Assembly: GCA_003290165.1 (NCBI GenBank)
Contig: QNQO01000540.1
Span: 1-64,000 of the forward strand
Length of the DNA stretch: 64,000 nucleotides
Reading direction: 5' to 3'
From: Berberis thunbergii
Taxonomy: Eukaryota > Streptophyta > Magnoliopsida > Ranunculales > Berberidaceae
Shown: in pieces, positions 23,573 to 34,420 of the stretch
Numbering within the stretch: the stretch's first letter is position 1
Layout of the letters: every line of letters starts with the position of its first letter
Position numbers and translations under genes: made by a program
Notes under the pieces: model-generated
What the model saw: only the letters and a program-made list of their open reading frames with translations
What the model was told of the DNA's origin: nothing
Databases searched by the model: none

Positions 23573-23755
23573 CTGCGCTTGATACCCGGATTCCGTGGGG
23601 AAGAGATCTGAGGCATGGAGCTATGATCACCTTGCTGCTGGTTCATCATCTCATGATGATTAGCTGAAGAAACTAATAGAGAAGGAGCACCACTACCACT
23701 ACCGCTGCCTTGCATAGTCGTCGTTGGTGGTGGTGAGATCTGAAGCATCCTGGTG
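23573..23755 (-). pseudogene. Unidentified N-terminal exon, Ser/Gly/Gln-rich
   Basis: A frame beginning MLQISPPPTTTMQGSGSGSG continues through SLLVSSANHHEMMNQQQ and SSMPQISSPRNPGIKR to a donor (GCAG|GTAAAG). Its composition is like the unstructured N-terminus of a plant transcription factor ending at a basic stretch. I cannot name the family with confidence. It lies in the same orientation as its neighbours. Confidence 0.45.
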
Positions 23756-23850
23756 AAGATTTTCTGCCATATTGTCTAGACAAGCAATTCAAACATTTAC
23801 TTAATTTTTTCGAAAACTTGGCTAAGAAGAAGATGAACATAAAAATTTAC

Positions 23851-23966
23851 CATGGACCATTGAAAGCCATAGCTTTATTGACAACAGCGTTATCCATTGC
23901 ATTGTCGTTAAGTGGTTCGTACATCATTGCATACACCACGATCCCAATCTGACCCTTTTGTTCGGC
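23851..23966 (-). pseudogene. GH1 beta-glucosidase exon fragment
   Basis: The 116-nt exon has an acceptor (ATGCAG) and donor (CCATG|GTAAAT). It reads AEQKGQIGIVVYAMMYEPLN, then AVVNKAMAFNGPW. Plant GH1 beta-glucosidases carry the same segment (KGxIGIV...EPLxD...A..RAMAFxxxW) between the two catalytic glutamate regions. The glutamates themselves (NEP and ENG motifs) are not in this exon. Only one exon was captured. Confidence 0.7.
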
Positions 23967-24387
23967 CTGCATTCAATTGAAATGAAAATATACCTTGATA
24001 CATTTGAAAAACTAGTTAAACCAAATGCGACTTTGGTTTGAAAGGTTTCAAGTAATTATTTGATAATGTTTCTTGTAGATGTCAATTGCAGTCACAATGT
24101 TCAAATTGCAATCACCGACCAAGCACAAGCCGACAACTTGTATACACGTACCAGCTAGCGCAACTCACAGCCAAGAGCATTGGAGATCATAATATCTTCC
24201 CCTGCAACAACAAAAGGAACAATTATTAAAGAATGATTTTTCTCTACATAATTTGAAATGTTTATCTGAAAAATTGTTAGAAAATTCATATACTGTTTTT
24301 TTTCAAATCAATGATCAACATACTAACCTATGGAAGATCAATAGTTAGAAAAATAGTTAGCTTTTGCAGCTCAGGAAGATCACCACA

Positions 24388-24561
24388 CCAGGCAGGATTT
24401 GCAGCAGCAAGAACTGTGATTCTTGCATTGAGAGAAGCAGTTATTCCAGCCTTAGCAATGCTGACTGTCTGCTACTCCATCACCTCATGGATTGTTGTTC
24501 GATCAGATTCATCCATCTTGTAAAATTCATCAATGGTGCATATTCCCATATCTGCGAGAAC
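24388..24561 (-). pseudogene. MCM7 replicative helicase fragment with in-frame stop
   Basis: After an acceptor (GTCCAG), 58 codons match the core AAA+ ATPase of MCM7: [28 protein letters not shown], then TAG (24472-24474), then [20 protein letters not shown] and LAAANPAW. This covers the Walker B region and sensor-1. The conserved DEFDK is DEFYK here, and the [10 protein letters not shown] glutamine is replaced by the stop. After PAW the frame leaves the family at a junction, instead of the usual GRYD. MCM7 works in the CMG helicase at replication forks; this copy is inactive. Confidence 0.88.
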
Positions 24562-24948
24562 CTGGACCACAAACAGTTTCACTTATAAATTCCAAAATCC
24601 TTCCAAACCTTCAAAAGAAACCAGAAAATAGTCATTGGATCTCTAACTATTTGTATTTTATTAAATCAAACAACGTCAACTGAAATAACATTCCTTATTA
24701 AATTTCTATTTTATTTCATCTTATATGAAGTAAAAGTTTACCTTCTTCACTGATTTTGCAAGCTACATAACCACAAAGCCTCCCTGCTGTATCAACAAGC
24801 TACATAACCACAAACAAATTTACCTTATTCACTGATTTTGCAGTAAACCATTTAGCAGCTGGTGATGATGGGGCTTGTAACACTGCATCATATCAACCAA
24901 TTCAGACCTAAGTCATAGTAAGAGCGAAGGAAAAATATGCAACCTCTT

Positions 24949-25322
24949 TCAAAGAATACACAAGACAGGGGAGGTACAACTAAGAGGTGTAGCAGCTCCT
25001 CCAAGCAATCCACCACCAGAGGCTGCAGCATAGACATCAGATGGATCAAAAACTGGAGATGAAGAAGAAGGCGCATTTCTTCCATTGACATTGACACCAC
25101 CATTACCACCTCCTCCCAAATGCAAATCAGATATATTTGGAAACCCTTCTCTCCCTTCAATCCCTTGATCATAAAGAAAACCTTTAAACACATGCCCACC
25201 AATCTTCACTACTACTTGGTATGCATACTCATCTTCTCCATCGTCAATGGCTGTCACTTGCACACACTTGAACACTGCCGGTGCACGCACTTGCCTTGGC
25301 AATGTCTCTTTAAAACTTGCAT
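24949..25322 (-). pseudogene. SHI/STY/LRP1 (SRS family) transcription factor C-terminal exon
   Basis: After an acceptor (TGTACAG), the frame reads ASFKETLPRQVRAPAVFKCV, then AIDDGEDEYAYQVVVKIGGH and VFKGFLYDQGIEGREGFPNI, followed by a Gly/Asn-rich and Ser-rich tail (DPSDVYAAASGGGLLGG). This contains the IGGH domain that defines SRS proteins (LRP1, SHI, STY), which activate auxin biosynthesis genes. The RING-like zinc finger is on another exon and is missing. The end differs from the family, so the tail was cut. It is the best-preserved fragment in the element. Confidence 0.88.
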
Positions 25323-26458
25323 CTGTACATACAAAACAAACATCCATAAGATCACAAAAGAGAGAAAACCATTCAAAATGTATATACATATGAAAAACTA
25401 TGAACAAGAGAATATAGTACATCCCATTGTTCAACTTGTCCTGATCCATAAATCATAAAAATATAACAAGTTTGAATCAAAGTTTTTTTTTTAATGATGG
25501 GGAGGTCTTGAATTCTGATAAAATGGTATGAGATACCATGTTTGATATCTCACACCATTCAAGCTTCCCTATATGATTATGATTGTAGTCCTCAAAATGG
25601 CAAACTCACTTTGAAAGGCTTGTCTATAAAATTAAACATTCCTAGTATGAAAAATGATGCAACAAATTAAACATGGCTACTGCAAGTTCAAAACACAATG
25701 ACTCTTGTAGTTTTCGATGTTCAAAATGAAAATAACTCCAGACAAGACAAGCCGTGATATGAAAAATGACAAGTTCAAATTCAAATGCTCGTTTTGTTCT
25801 GGATAAAAAAAAAGATAAAAGGAAAATAACCAATCTGCATCTAAGTGTGCTGTCAAAATCATGCTAGATGGAACAACACAAAATTATATCTAAGACAGAC
25901 CATCAGTTACACCTTGATGGCATACTTTTTCATGGGGAAATACATCTTTTTTTTTCTTCTCCCTCTCTGTCTTCAGAGAAGCCTGCAATTGACCATATTG
26001 TAATTAGTTAGTGAAAAATTTTTAAATTCTAATCAATGAAAAAAATTTCATAAGGCAGAAACTTGGTCAACAATCTCGGATAAAAAATCCATTAAAAAAA
26101 CTTGTTCTAAACCAATCAAGTGAATGAAAAAGGGATCTATTGCAAAATATGATCAAGGAATCTAACTGAAACAGTAAAAAAGTGAACTATAAGTGCAATT
26201 TTAGATTTTAACTTCAGTGACAATGGAATAGTGTCACTTCTTTTTCTTTTATACCAAGAATGAAATTAGTTTTGCCTAAAGAAATTCATCTAAGGGAAAC
26301 TTGTTACTGAAGTACACCATGATTGTGTACAAATTCAACTGATGTACACAGAAGTAAATGCAAACAACTTTAACTGAAATAGGAAGCTGAATAATGTTAT
26401 ACTTACTCTGAAAGGACAATTACTCACAGAGTAAAGTAACTTGAGAAACTATTAATAC

Positions 26459-27405
26459 CTGAGTTTGATTTAATCCATTCAGTGCCCTTGATCCTTGATG
26501 CCGGTTTTGTGTCGATGTAAGACATATCTGAGTAACATAATACAAGCTCCATTATCTTACACAAAAAGGGGATTTTTCAATTAAACAAATGGAAATTTGA
26601 TACATACCTGCTCACCTAGTTGAATGAATGGAACCAAATATACTTCTGTGGTTGAATATTGCTTTCTGCAGCAGTTGAAATAAAGGGCTTATCCAAGGCA
26701 AGCATATTTCCTACATTGAGCGGAGATTTTATCTTCAAACAGAAATAGGTAGTAAGTTATATTGAATTGAAAGAATCCAATAAAAGAAGTTAACCTGAAA
26801 AGATTGGCCAGAGAATTTGCTCGACCCACAAAAGAAAATTGATTTTTACACCATCGCTATCAACTAGGCCAATTTGTTTCCTCTGCAAGTTACCAAATTC
26901 TCCTTGAATTTCCAGTGACCCAATTGATTGGATCCTGCACAAGGAAAGGTTGGACCATAGAAAATAATAGTTTGTTAAAGCAGATCAGTCACACATAACA
27001 CATTCCTTCAAAAATGCCAGAAGTAGAATTTTATCATAATCTTAGCTATGCCTGCAGTATCAAGCAACTGAATCTTGAATGTTAACAAGTCAAATGTGAA
27101 TAAAAGATGATACTGGTAATAATTTGCTACATGACTGCCAGACTAAGGCTTTGAAACCAAAACCTCTTTCAATTATGTTAGCAGGCTTTTTTCTTTTGAA
27201 TTATTTGAATGGTAGAGAGTCAAATAGTGAGGAATGAAAAGAAATTATCTTACCTTGCATAAAAGGAATATGAAGCCCCATTATTAACAGCGGTAATTGA
27301 GATGGAAGAAAAGGCATCTTAGCAAAACTGAGCTCCTATTGCATCTTCGTCTTGATTCCGGATGCAAAGAAAAAGTGTGACCATAACACCGGAAGAAAGC
27401 TAAGC
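26459..27405 (-). pseudogene. Four-exon fragment of an OB-fold-like plant protein
   Basis: Exons with matching splice sites lie at 27405-27254, 26934-26795, 26710-26608 and 26527-26459. They read SISITAVNNGASYSFYAR joined to IQSIGSLEIQGEFGNLQRKQ, then IGLVDSDGVKINFLLWVEQ, then NMLALDKPFISTAAES. After a frame change come TEVYLVPFIQLGEQ and ICLTSTQNRHQGSRALNGL. The pattern of DSDGVKINFLLW followed by an ageing beta-strand region suggests a nucleic-acid-binding OB fold; I recall similar uncharacterised plant proteins but cannot name one safely. There is an in-frame stop in exon 1 (AQFC then a stop) and a frameshift in exon 3. Introns are retained. Confidence 0.55.
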
Positions 27406-28680
27406 CTGTAAAGTCCTTGGGAACCTACATAAAAGGCATGTTAGGCTAGATCTTTCACAAAATGCATCAAGCCCCAAAAAATGCGAGGCATGTGCACCAG
27501 TTGAAGCTTGACAGAGGGTACATGTGTACATTAAAGCTGCCAAGAACACAATTGAGTTTATAATACCTCAACAACTGAAAACCATGTATGGTCCTTGCTT
27601 CCCGAACATAAAAATCAAATCCTAAATGCAGTGAATATAAGTCCTGAATTGAATATGTTAACACAAAAACTTCAACTACTGCACAAGAAAACAAAATTGT
27701 ACATAGTATTGAATGCTAACACCAGTTATATTGGTCACAGAAACTAGTTTAGGTGGCCTCTTTTTCTCATTGAAATCTCAGTATCACCAACATTTTGATC
27801 TAGTTTCCAGGCAACGAGCAAAAATCCATGAACGAACATAACCTTGCAGCAATTTGTCTGAAATTGATTGCAAACCATCAAATCTTCATTTGTTCATATA
27901 TTCCAATTACATTAATCAACATTCTACAAGCATGAAACTACACATTCAATTCGATTTCATAACTAAGCAACATTCAAATTAAACAATTGAACTGCAGATC
28001 CAGAAAACTAAGATATACATTCTCGAAACAGAACACATAAATCTTAGAAAACAAGTCATATACCCAATCAAAATGAACCCTAACATCCAATCAGGTCTAA
28101 CATGCCAAAACCCATGAAAAATAACGAATACCCATTACGAACAATTATGATTTTTCAAATCCCACTTCAGTATAAAACGATTTCATTCAACTCTACATAT
28201 CAAATCAGATCAGAAACTAGATGATAAATGTTAAAACCAACTATAAAACAGAAAACTAACACAACAAAAAGAGAACAGTGAGAGATAGAAGGAAAAACCC
28301 ATATCAAGAATCGAAAATGAACTCACTTGAGAACCATTGTGGCTAATCTTCTCTTCTCCTCTACAGTACTGGATTGAAATCACTTGCTATCTTCCATTAA
28401 CTCTCTCTGAAGCTCTCTCAAGCTCCTCGATCTCTCTCAAGCTCTCTCAAGCTCCATTAACTCTCTCTGAAACTCTCTGAAGCTCCTCAAAACTCTCTCT
28501 GAAGCTCTCTCAAGCTAGGTCGAAATTCTTTTTCGCCAAAGCGTGAAACTGATTTAGGTCGAAATAGCAAAACCAATCCAAAGCGCGAATATGATTTAGG
28601 TCGAAATAGCAAAACCAATTTTTTTTGCCAAAGCGCGAAACCCGTTTTCGCCTTAGCGCGAACTTTCACTATCCAAATCA
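27406..28680. other. CACTA interior without recognised gene; possible captured 5' leader
   Basis: On the minus strand, around 28340-28530, a CT-rich 'ctctctcaagctctctc' leader-like stretch ends at ATGGTTCTCAA|GTGAGT (28326-28341), a start codon followed almost at once by a good donor. This could be the promoter and first exon of a captured gene and would read into the co-oriented fragments below. The rest is AT-rich. Confidence 0.35.
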
Positions 28681-28900
28681 CTCGCCAGAGCGAGCGCGGC
28701 ACGTGCAAAACTGTTTTGTTTAGCAACGGTTTTTGGCCGTTGCTAATTATAGCCACGGTTTTGGTCGTGGCTAATGCACCCACTGTTTAGAGCCGTGGCC
28801 AGTTATTTTTATAGCCACGGTTTTAGGCCGTTGGCAACGCTATCCACGGTTTTTGGCCGTGGCCATCTCCGTGTAGCTAAACAGGCCTTTTGGTGTAGTG
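28681..28900. repeat. Right subterminal repeats of the CACTA element
   Basis: Copies of AGCAACGGTTTTTGGCCGTTG, AGCCACGGTTTTGG and AGAGCCGTGGCC face each other. They mirror the left end and precede the terminal TTTTGGTGTAGTG. Confidence 0.85.
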
Positions 28901-29390
28901 AGACCACATGGTTATCTACATGGTAACACACACCAACCAATTGATTATTCAGATGTAACACATAAAAGTAAGAGAATAAGAAAGGATAAACTACTCAGCA
29001 GAGTTTGATGTAACACATATAAGAGAATAAGAAAGGATAAACTACTCAGCAGAAAAATAAAAACAACATTTTCTTATGAATTGACAGGTTTGGAAGCATT
29101 GCACATAATGAACCATGAATTACCTTGCAGTTCATGCAAGTAAGACAACCATAGCTTGAAAGTAATATGGCTGATCCAGAATACCATTTTTTAGACCTAA
29201 ATATTCATTTTCGATAAGTCTACAAAACAAAAAAAATGATTTTTTGAAGAGTTCGTAAAAAGGAAGTCACGACATAAAGTAAGAGAATTAAGAAAGGATA
29301 ATCTACTTGGCAGAAAAGTAAAAACAGCATGTATGAAACCATTGCACACACACACACACATATGTTTATGAAAAAGGAATGCAACTTAAC
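28901..29390. repeat. Remainder of the third array unit, displaced by the CACTA insertion
   Basis: It starts AGACCACATGGTTATC and continues as in the other units through the galacturonokinase exon to the CA microsatellite (29345-29360). Confidence 0.88.
29124..29219 (-). pseudogene. Fourth copy of the galacturonokinase exon
   Basis: Same exon as at 17243-18342, with the same 4-nt loss as the copy at 18247 and a weakened acceptor (TTTTGTAG). The shared deletion shows units two and three arose by duplication after that loss. Confidence 0.7.
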
Positions 29391-30496
29391 TAAAATGCAA
29401 CTTAACTAAGTGTAGAGTACAATATACAATAACAGAGGATCCAGTCGACCCTATTACAATATAAATTTGAAATATGAAAAAGTAGTATAATGGACATTTT
29501 AACAAAAATACAACTAACATGTAGTAAGTACAATAAGGCATTTTGCTAAAACACATACAAAATATCAATTTCCACATTATTCTACACATAATAACGAAAA
29601 ATGCCAAAAGCCATATATTGCACAATTGAATCCACCATTCATGTGCCTATCAATGTTCCAGAAATGAATCATTGGAAAATATGTGAAAAACATTTGACAC
29701 TCATTGGATCCACCAACCTTATTTTTTTTTTTTTTTTTATGAGCACTTTGATTTCCACTTGCCCTTCCAATGTCCCCATTTCAAAAGCAAAACCATATCT
29801 AACCCAATATTCTAGTGAGTGATGTAAGAGAGACAGAGAGGAAAAAGAAAGCTTTGTAGATGTGTGTGTGTTGGAAATACATTTCGATAGTGTGAGTAGC
29901 ATCTAATCCAATTACATAGTGTGGAGTAAGGTATTTAGGATCTCTAGCTATTAAGCATCCAATTCCCAGCTAAATCACTATAGGTTAATGATGTTATTTG
30001 AGAAACCAAGCATCCTGTGAGGACATTTTTCAACTATGGGGTATTATTGTTGGTTATCTCTAAAAAATTCATACAAATGGTCTCTGTTAGAACCAAAGCA
30101 ATTGTGAGAATCCTTCCCAAATGAATGTATATTATTCAATAAGGATTTTCAATCATTTCATCCATCTGTTCTAAATACCCACTTGGAGATCCAAATAAAG
30201 GCAATCAGAAGCCAAGTTTTGTTTTATGAACATATGATTTAATCAAGCAAAACAAAAAGCACAAAATTCAAAAACGACCCCAACAACCAAATTCAAAAAC
30301 AAAACTCAAATCAATCGGATAGATCTCGAATACCCAATCGACAATTCAATCCCCCAAATCTAAAAATCTCTCCAATTACAACCCCTTTAATTAACCAACC
30401 AAATGAATCCCAAAATCGAGTAAATTAAGTTATAATCTTAAAAAACAGATCCACCCCATTTGAAAAGAGATGCAAACTTGCAGATCAAAAGGGTAC
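29391..30496. other. Non-coding, no gene recognised
   Basis: AT-rich, with a T-run at 29721-29739. Nothing resembles a protein. Confidence 0.4.
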
Positions 30497-31010
30497 CTTT
30501 TTGTGCCTGGCGTTGAGCTCTTTGGAGATTTTTGTTGTAGAAAGGAAGGAAAGAGCTACTTGCCCTTAAGAGACAAATTCGAATCAGAGAGAGAGAAGAA
30601 AGCTTAAGAACAAATCAAAGCTATTTCTCTCTCTCTCTGTTGAGAAGGAGAAGGAAGAAGAAAAGAAAATCTCTCTCTGTCTCACCGACGATAACCCAAA
30701 GAAGGAAATTGAAGAAGAAGAGAAGAGTCGACGCTCTTGCAAGCAAAGTACTCGATCGTCTTCTTCTTTCTTGCTTGTAGATCGTCTGGATGGATTCTTG
30801 CAAGCGGAGTGAAACCCTAATGGAAATCCAAGAAAGAACGAAGAGAGCGACTGAGAAGAGATAGAGAGAGGTTACCGAGTGTTTGCCGCGGCTGAGTAAT
30901 CATAAATGTGATTTTGATGAAGGATCTTTGTGGGAGTGAGAGATGAAGAAGAGAGCTCTGTGGAGAAGAAAAAGATGGAGAAAAGGGAGAGAAGAGGAAA
31001 GCATCGGGGG
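30497..31010 (-). other. Orphan 5' leader exon and promoter-like region
   Basis: Read on the minus strand this is a CT-rich stretch (many CTCTCT and TTCTTC runs), as plant 5' UTRs are, ending in a splice-donor-like CACAAAAAG|GTACCC at 30497. No coding exon that it could join is seen below it before the array. It may be the promoter end of a gene whose body was replaced by the repeats. Confidence 0.35.
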
Positions 31011-31812
31011 CTCGGGTATTTCACTTAAAGTTCTGCCAAAATTATAAGTTTGCCACGTAGTACATACATACTGTGAACACTGTTTATGAACAGTAAAAAG
31101 CCCATTTGAATTGTAAGATAGATACGGGGTTTTTAGTGGCACGATGATACTTAAATGAGGAATATGTCTAAGTTGTCTGAAGTCGGTCTCTAGTTTATTT
31201 CAAAATCATTTGGCTTCATTTGCTGAATATTTGAAAAAGATTGTTTATGAAGATGGCATGGAAGAAATGCATGTCAGAATGTAATTGTTTTTATACAGAT
31301 CTGTATCCTAAACAAACCATGGCTTTTCCAAAAAACGAAAAGAAAAAGAAGTCAGCTTTGCTCCTTCAACTTTCATTTGTTATTAGAGTTAACACATACT
31401 TTAAATCTGCTTAGTCCAATTGAATTCAGATACGCATAGGATAAAACTGAAAAATAAAATATACAAAAAAATATACTATCACATATGCTGGGAAAACCAT
31501 ATGCTAGAAACTGGCAAAAGAACCCCCACCCCCTCCTCTCTCTGAAACGAAAACACATTTTTGACTGGATTTGGTTCTCATTTCAAAGGTCTCTTGACAA
31601 TTCATTAAGCAATAGCAAGGAGCTATGTTAATCTAATAATCATCAGCAGAACATTCAATGTCAGTAAATTTAGTTTCAAATCATATTCAACTATTCTACA
31701 AATAACTCTAGAGTACTTCTTCAAAATCCCTCCAAGTGTACTACTCTACCAAAACACAAATGTTTAACTCCATGCTAATGATTTACAAACCCATCAAAGC
31801 CCTAGTCTCTGA
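31011..31812. other. Spacer and probable 3' UTR of the uniporter gene
   Basis: No frame of note. The part next to 31813 is probably the 3' untranslated region of the minus-strand gene that follows. Confidence 0.4.
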
Positions 31813-33371
31813 TCAAGCAAACTGAGAGGTGGTAGCATCAGTGGACGCTGATGCAACTGTTGGTTCAATGTCATGTGGATGGAATGCCTTCCTGAGTTCA
31901 TCAAACCTCTTAATGTCGAAATTATTTTTCGTCATGATCTGCTTTTGTTTGGCATCAAACCTGCTGGCAAAGAACCCTTCAAAAGAAGGCTCTTTCGATG
32001 TCCTGAGAAAAAATGTGTACCCAGCAATGAAGTAAATGGATGTAACATAGAAGCAAATAGGTTCCATAATGTCCCATGAGAGCTCCTAGAATGTGAGCCT
32101 CATGAACCCGGCCGTCTGAACCATCATAAAGCCCAGTCCAGCCCACAACTCCCTTCGCACAAGCTTGTCAGCGTCCTTGTCAATCACGGCCTTTTGTTTC
32201 ACCAACTCATCAAATTCTTTCCTCCTTGGATCATTTGGATTGGTGACTGATACAGGAATTAGACCCTCAATTGCATTTGTCACCTGTAATACAAAAAAAA
32301 AAAAAAAAAAAAAAGCTTAAAACATGCGAGTAAAAGGACATCCTTAGAGGGATTTTTCTTTTACTTCTACTAATTCTCATTATCACCTCTACTAAGTCTT
32401 CAATTAACCCCAACTTTCGTACTCCCCTAACCCCAAAAATAAATTAGAGAAATGGGTTTTATTCAATTATGTTTTTCTAATTTTTCGATTCATTATCAAT
32501 TGTGTGTTTGTGTTATTAATTTTTTTTTGGTGGTAAAGTTTAATTTTCCAGTTGCTTTCCTGTAGAGAAAAAAAAATGAAAATTAATAGATTTTCTTCTT
32601 GCAAAATAAAATCGAAACAAACATACATGGAACGCTTTTTTTTAGAACCTGCAAAACCTAATACGGAAACCCTAAGTCTAAGTAGCCATGATCCACATGC
32701 GTTGGATGTTTCTTCGAGGTCTACAAATCTCTATCAAAATAATCCAATCGCCCGGAACACTTTTTCATGGTAATCAAGGAAATATTTTTCACTAAGAAAA
32801 AAATCGAGGAAATATTTTCTTTTACCTGTTCTGGGCGGAGGAAAACGATGTCTCCTAGCACGATCACGGATCCAGACTCGTCCAACATCTCTGCAAACCC
32901 TAATCCCCGATTGTTCGAGCTCTCACCACAGATCTCGAGGTACTCTGAATAAGATACGCAGCTTTTCGGATTACCTTTCAACTTGGCTTTTACCACTTTC
33001 AACTGAGACAACCTAAGCAACTTCTTCGCTTCCTCCACAGAAATCCCCTCCAGTGGATTAGACGCAGGCTCCTTAGGCTCCATGGGAGGAGGAATCAGCC
33101 CCTCGAGACGGAGCCGATCTCCACTCAAATTGATCCCTCGAAGAGTGTCGCGGAGCTTATCACCGAGAAACACCGACTGGGCACCACCACCAACACCAAC
33201 ACCAACACCAACAGAGGTTGCGGTGGATCTCTTGTGAAGAAACTTCCTGATGAAACCATTCGAATCATGAGTATCCGATTTCGTTAGAAACTCTCTCGCC
33301 AATGTGGGTTTAGAACATTGGTAAATTGCAGCCGAGGAGATCTTGGTGATTTGGGTTTTACGAAACACCAT
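31813..33371 (-). pseudogene. MCU: Mitochondrial calcium uniporter (MCU) gene with one in-frame stop
   Basis: Exon 1 (33371-32826, 182 codons) starts MVFRKTQITKISSAAIYQCS, an Arg/Ser-rich mitochondrial presequence. It continues through FIRKFLHKR, the soluble matrix domain (LEGLIPPP, EEAKKLLRLSQLKVVKAKL, YSEYLEICG, MLDESGSVIVLGDIVFLRP). Exon 2 (32283-31813) holds TNAIEGLIPVS, NDPRRKEFDELVKQKAVID, the first membrane helix (WAGLGFMMVQTAGFMRLTF), the pore motif WDIMEP, the second helix ([17 protein letters not shown]) and the tail [19 protein letters not shown]. Read through, it would be 338 residues, normal for plant MCU. One codon is TAG (32086-32088) where the family has Trp, three residues before the WDIME pore motif. 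Everything else is intact, so this is either a very young pseudogene or a sequencing or assembly error. MCU forms the inner-membrane Ca2+ channel. Confidence 0.9.
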
Positions 33372-34420
33372 TGTTAATTGGAAAGAAGGAAAAAAAGGAC
33401 AAATAAACGGGATGGATCGATTTGCATTGTATGAAGAACATAGGTGTGGTGGAGGTGGATTTTATAGCTTACCAAATAAGGAAGGAGAAAACGAAGGAAG
33501 GAAGAGAATATATCTACGTCTATCAATAATAATTTCGGGAAGTTTGATTTGATTTCTTAACGAGTCTTTCTTCTTACCCTTGCCCTTCTATTTCTCGGCG
33601 AGTGACAGCTTAAAGGGACGACAATGAGGTGGATTTAAGCAAATTCATCTCCGCCCCACTGAGGATTGCATGGCTCAAAATCCGCCCCGCATATCTGTTT
33701 CAGTATTGTTCAAAACCGCCTCCGCCTCAAACGGATTTACGGATATCCGCCTAAGATTAAATTTAAAAGTGAGTGGTGAATCCCCGCCCCGCCCCAACAG
33801 ATCCGCCCCGACCCAACAGATCTGCCCCGCCTGATACAATTTTCACAATATTTTGTAACTGCAATAAGCCAATAACACTGTAATAACAGCAACTAGCGCC
33901 TGCAACATTTTATAAGTACTACCTGCAACATTTTATAAGAACTGGCACCTGCAACATTTTACCACTGCAATAACAACAACTAGCATAACTGCAATATTTT
34001 ATAGGCAACAAGCCAACAACATATTTTAACCAACACTGCAACAGTAGCTTATTTTACAGCATAACAACAATAACAATCTACAATCATCCACTGACATTTT
34101 GACAATAAAATTTAAACAAAATATTGTGAAAGCAAAACAACAACAAAACGATGACAACCAACAAAATCCTCCTATCATCCTTTGTTTTTTTGTTTTTACA
34201 AAAGCTTTCACAACCTGAAATAAATAAAAAATTTCAAGTTAGTTTCTATAAGAAAAAAATAACTATATGAGAACAAATAAAAAAATTGTCATTGTTTTAC
34301 ATTACCTCCATCAAGTCCTTCAAATACAAAAAATATTCAAAACTTTTCATTCATGAAACCAACATGCAACTTTGTTCCTACAACATAAAATAATTTCTTT
34401 TAGCAAGGCCTAAAATATCA

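Larger units (their letters stand above)
18703..28900. mobile_element. 10.2-kb non-autonomous CACTA (En/Spm) transposon carrying host gene fragments
   Basis: The ends are CACTACACCAAAA at 18703-18715 and its exact complement TTTTGGTGTAGTG at 28888-28900. The bases AGA on each side (18700-18702 and 28901-28903) are the 3-bp target duplication expected of CACTA transposases. Removing the element rebuilds CATGTAGACCACATGG, exactly as seen uninterrupted in the neighbouring array units near 17015 and 18020. Subterminal regions are packed with AGCAACGGTTTTAAGCCGTGG-like repeats, typical of transposase-binding sites in this superfamily. I see no transposase (TNPA/TNPD) coding sequence. The interior holds minus-strand fragments of at least seven unrelated genes. 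Confidence 0.93.

Noticed and set aside
28326..28341. ATGGTTCTCAA|GTGAGT looked like the first exon of ribosomal protein eL24 (MVLK...)
   Set aside because: Only four residues support it and no second eL24 exon is found; kept only as a possible captured leader.
30621..30803. 60-codon minus-strand frame starting MQESIQTIYKQERRRRSS in the leader region
   Set aside because: Low-complexity CT-rich leader DNA, no known domain, no downstream continuation.
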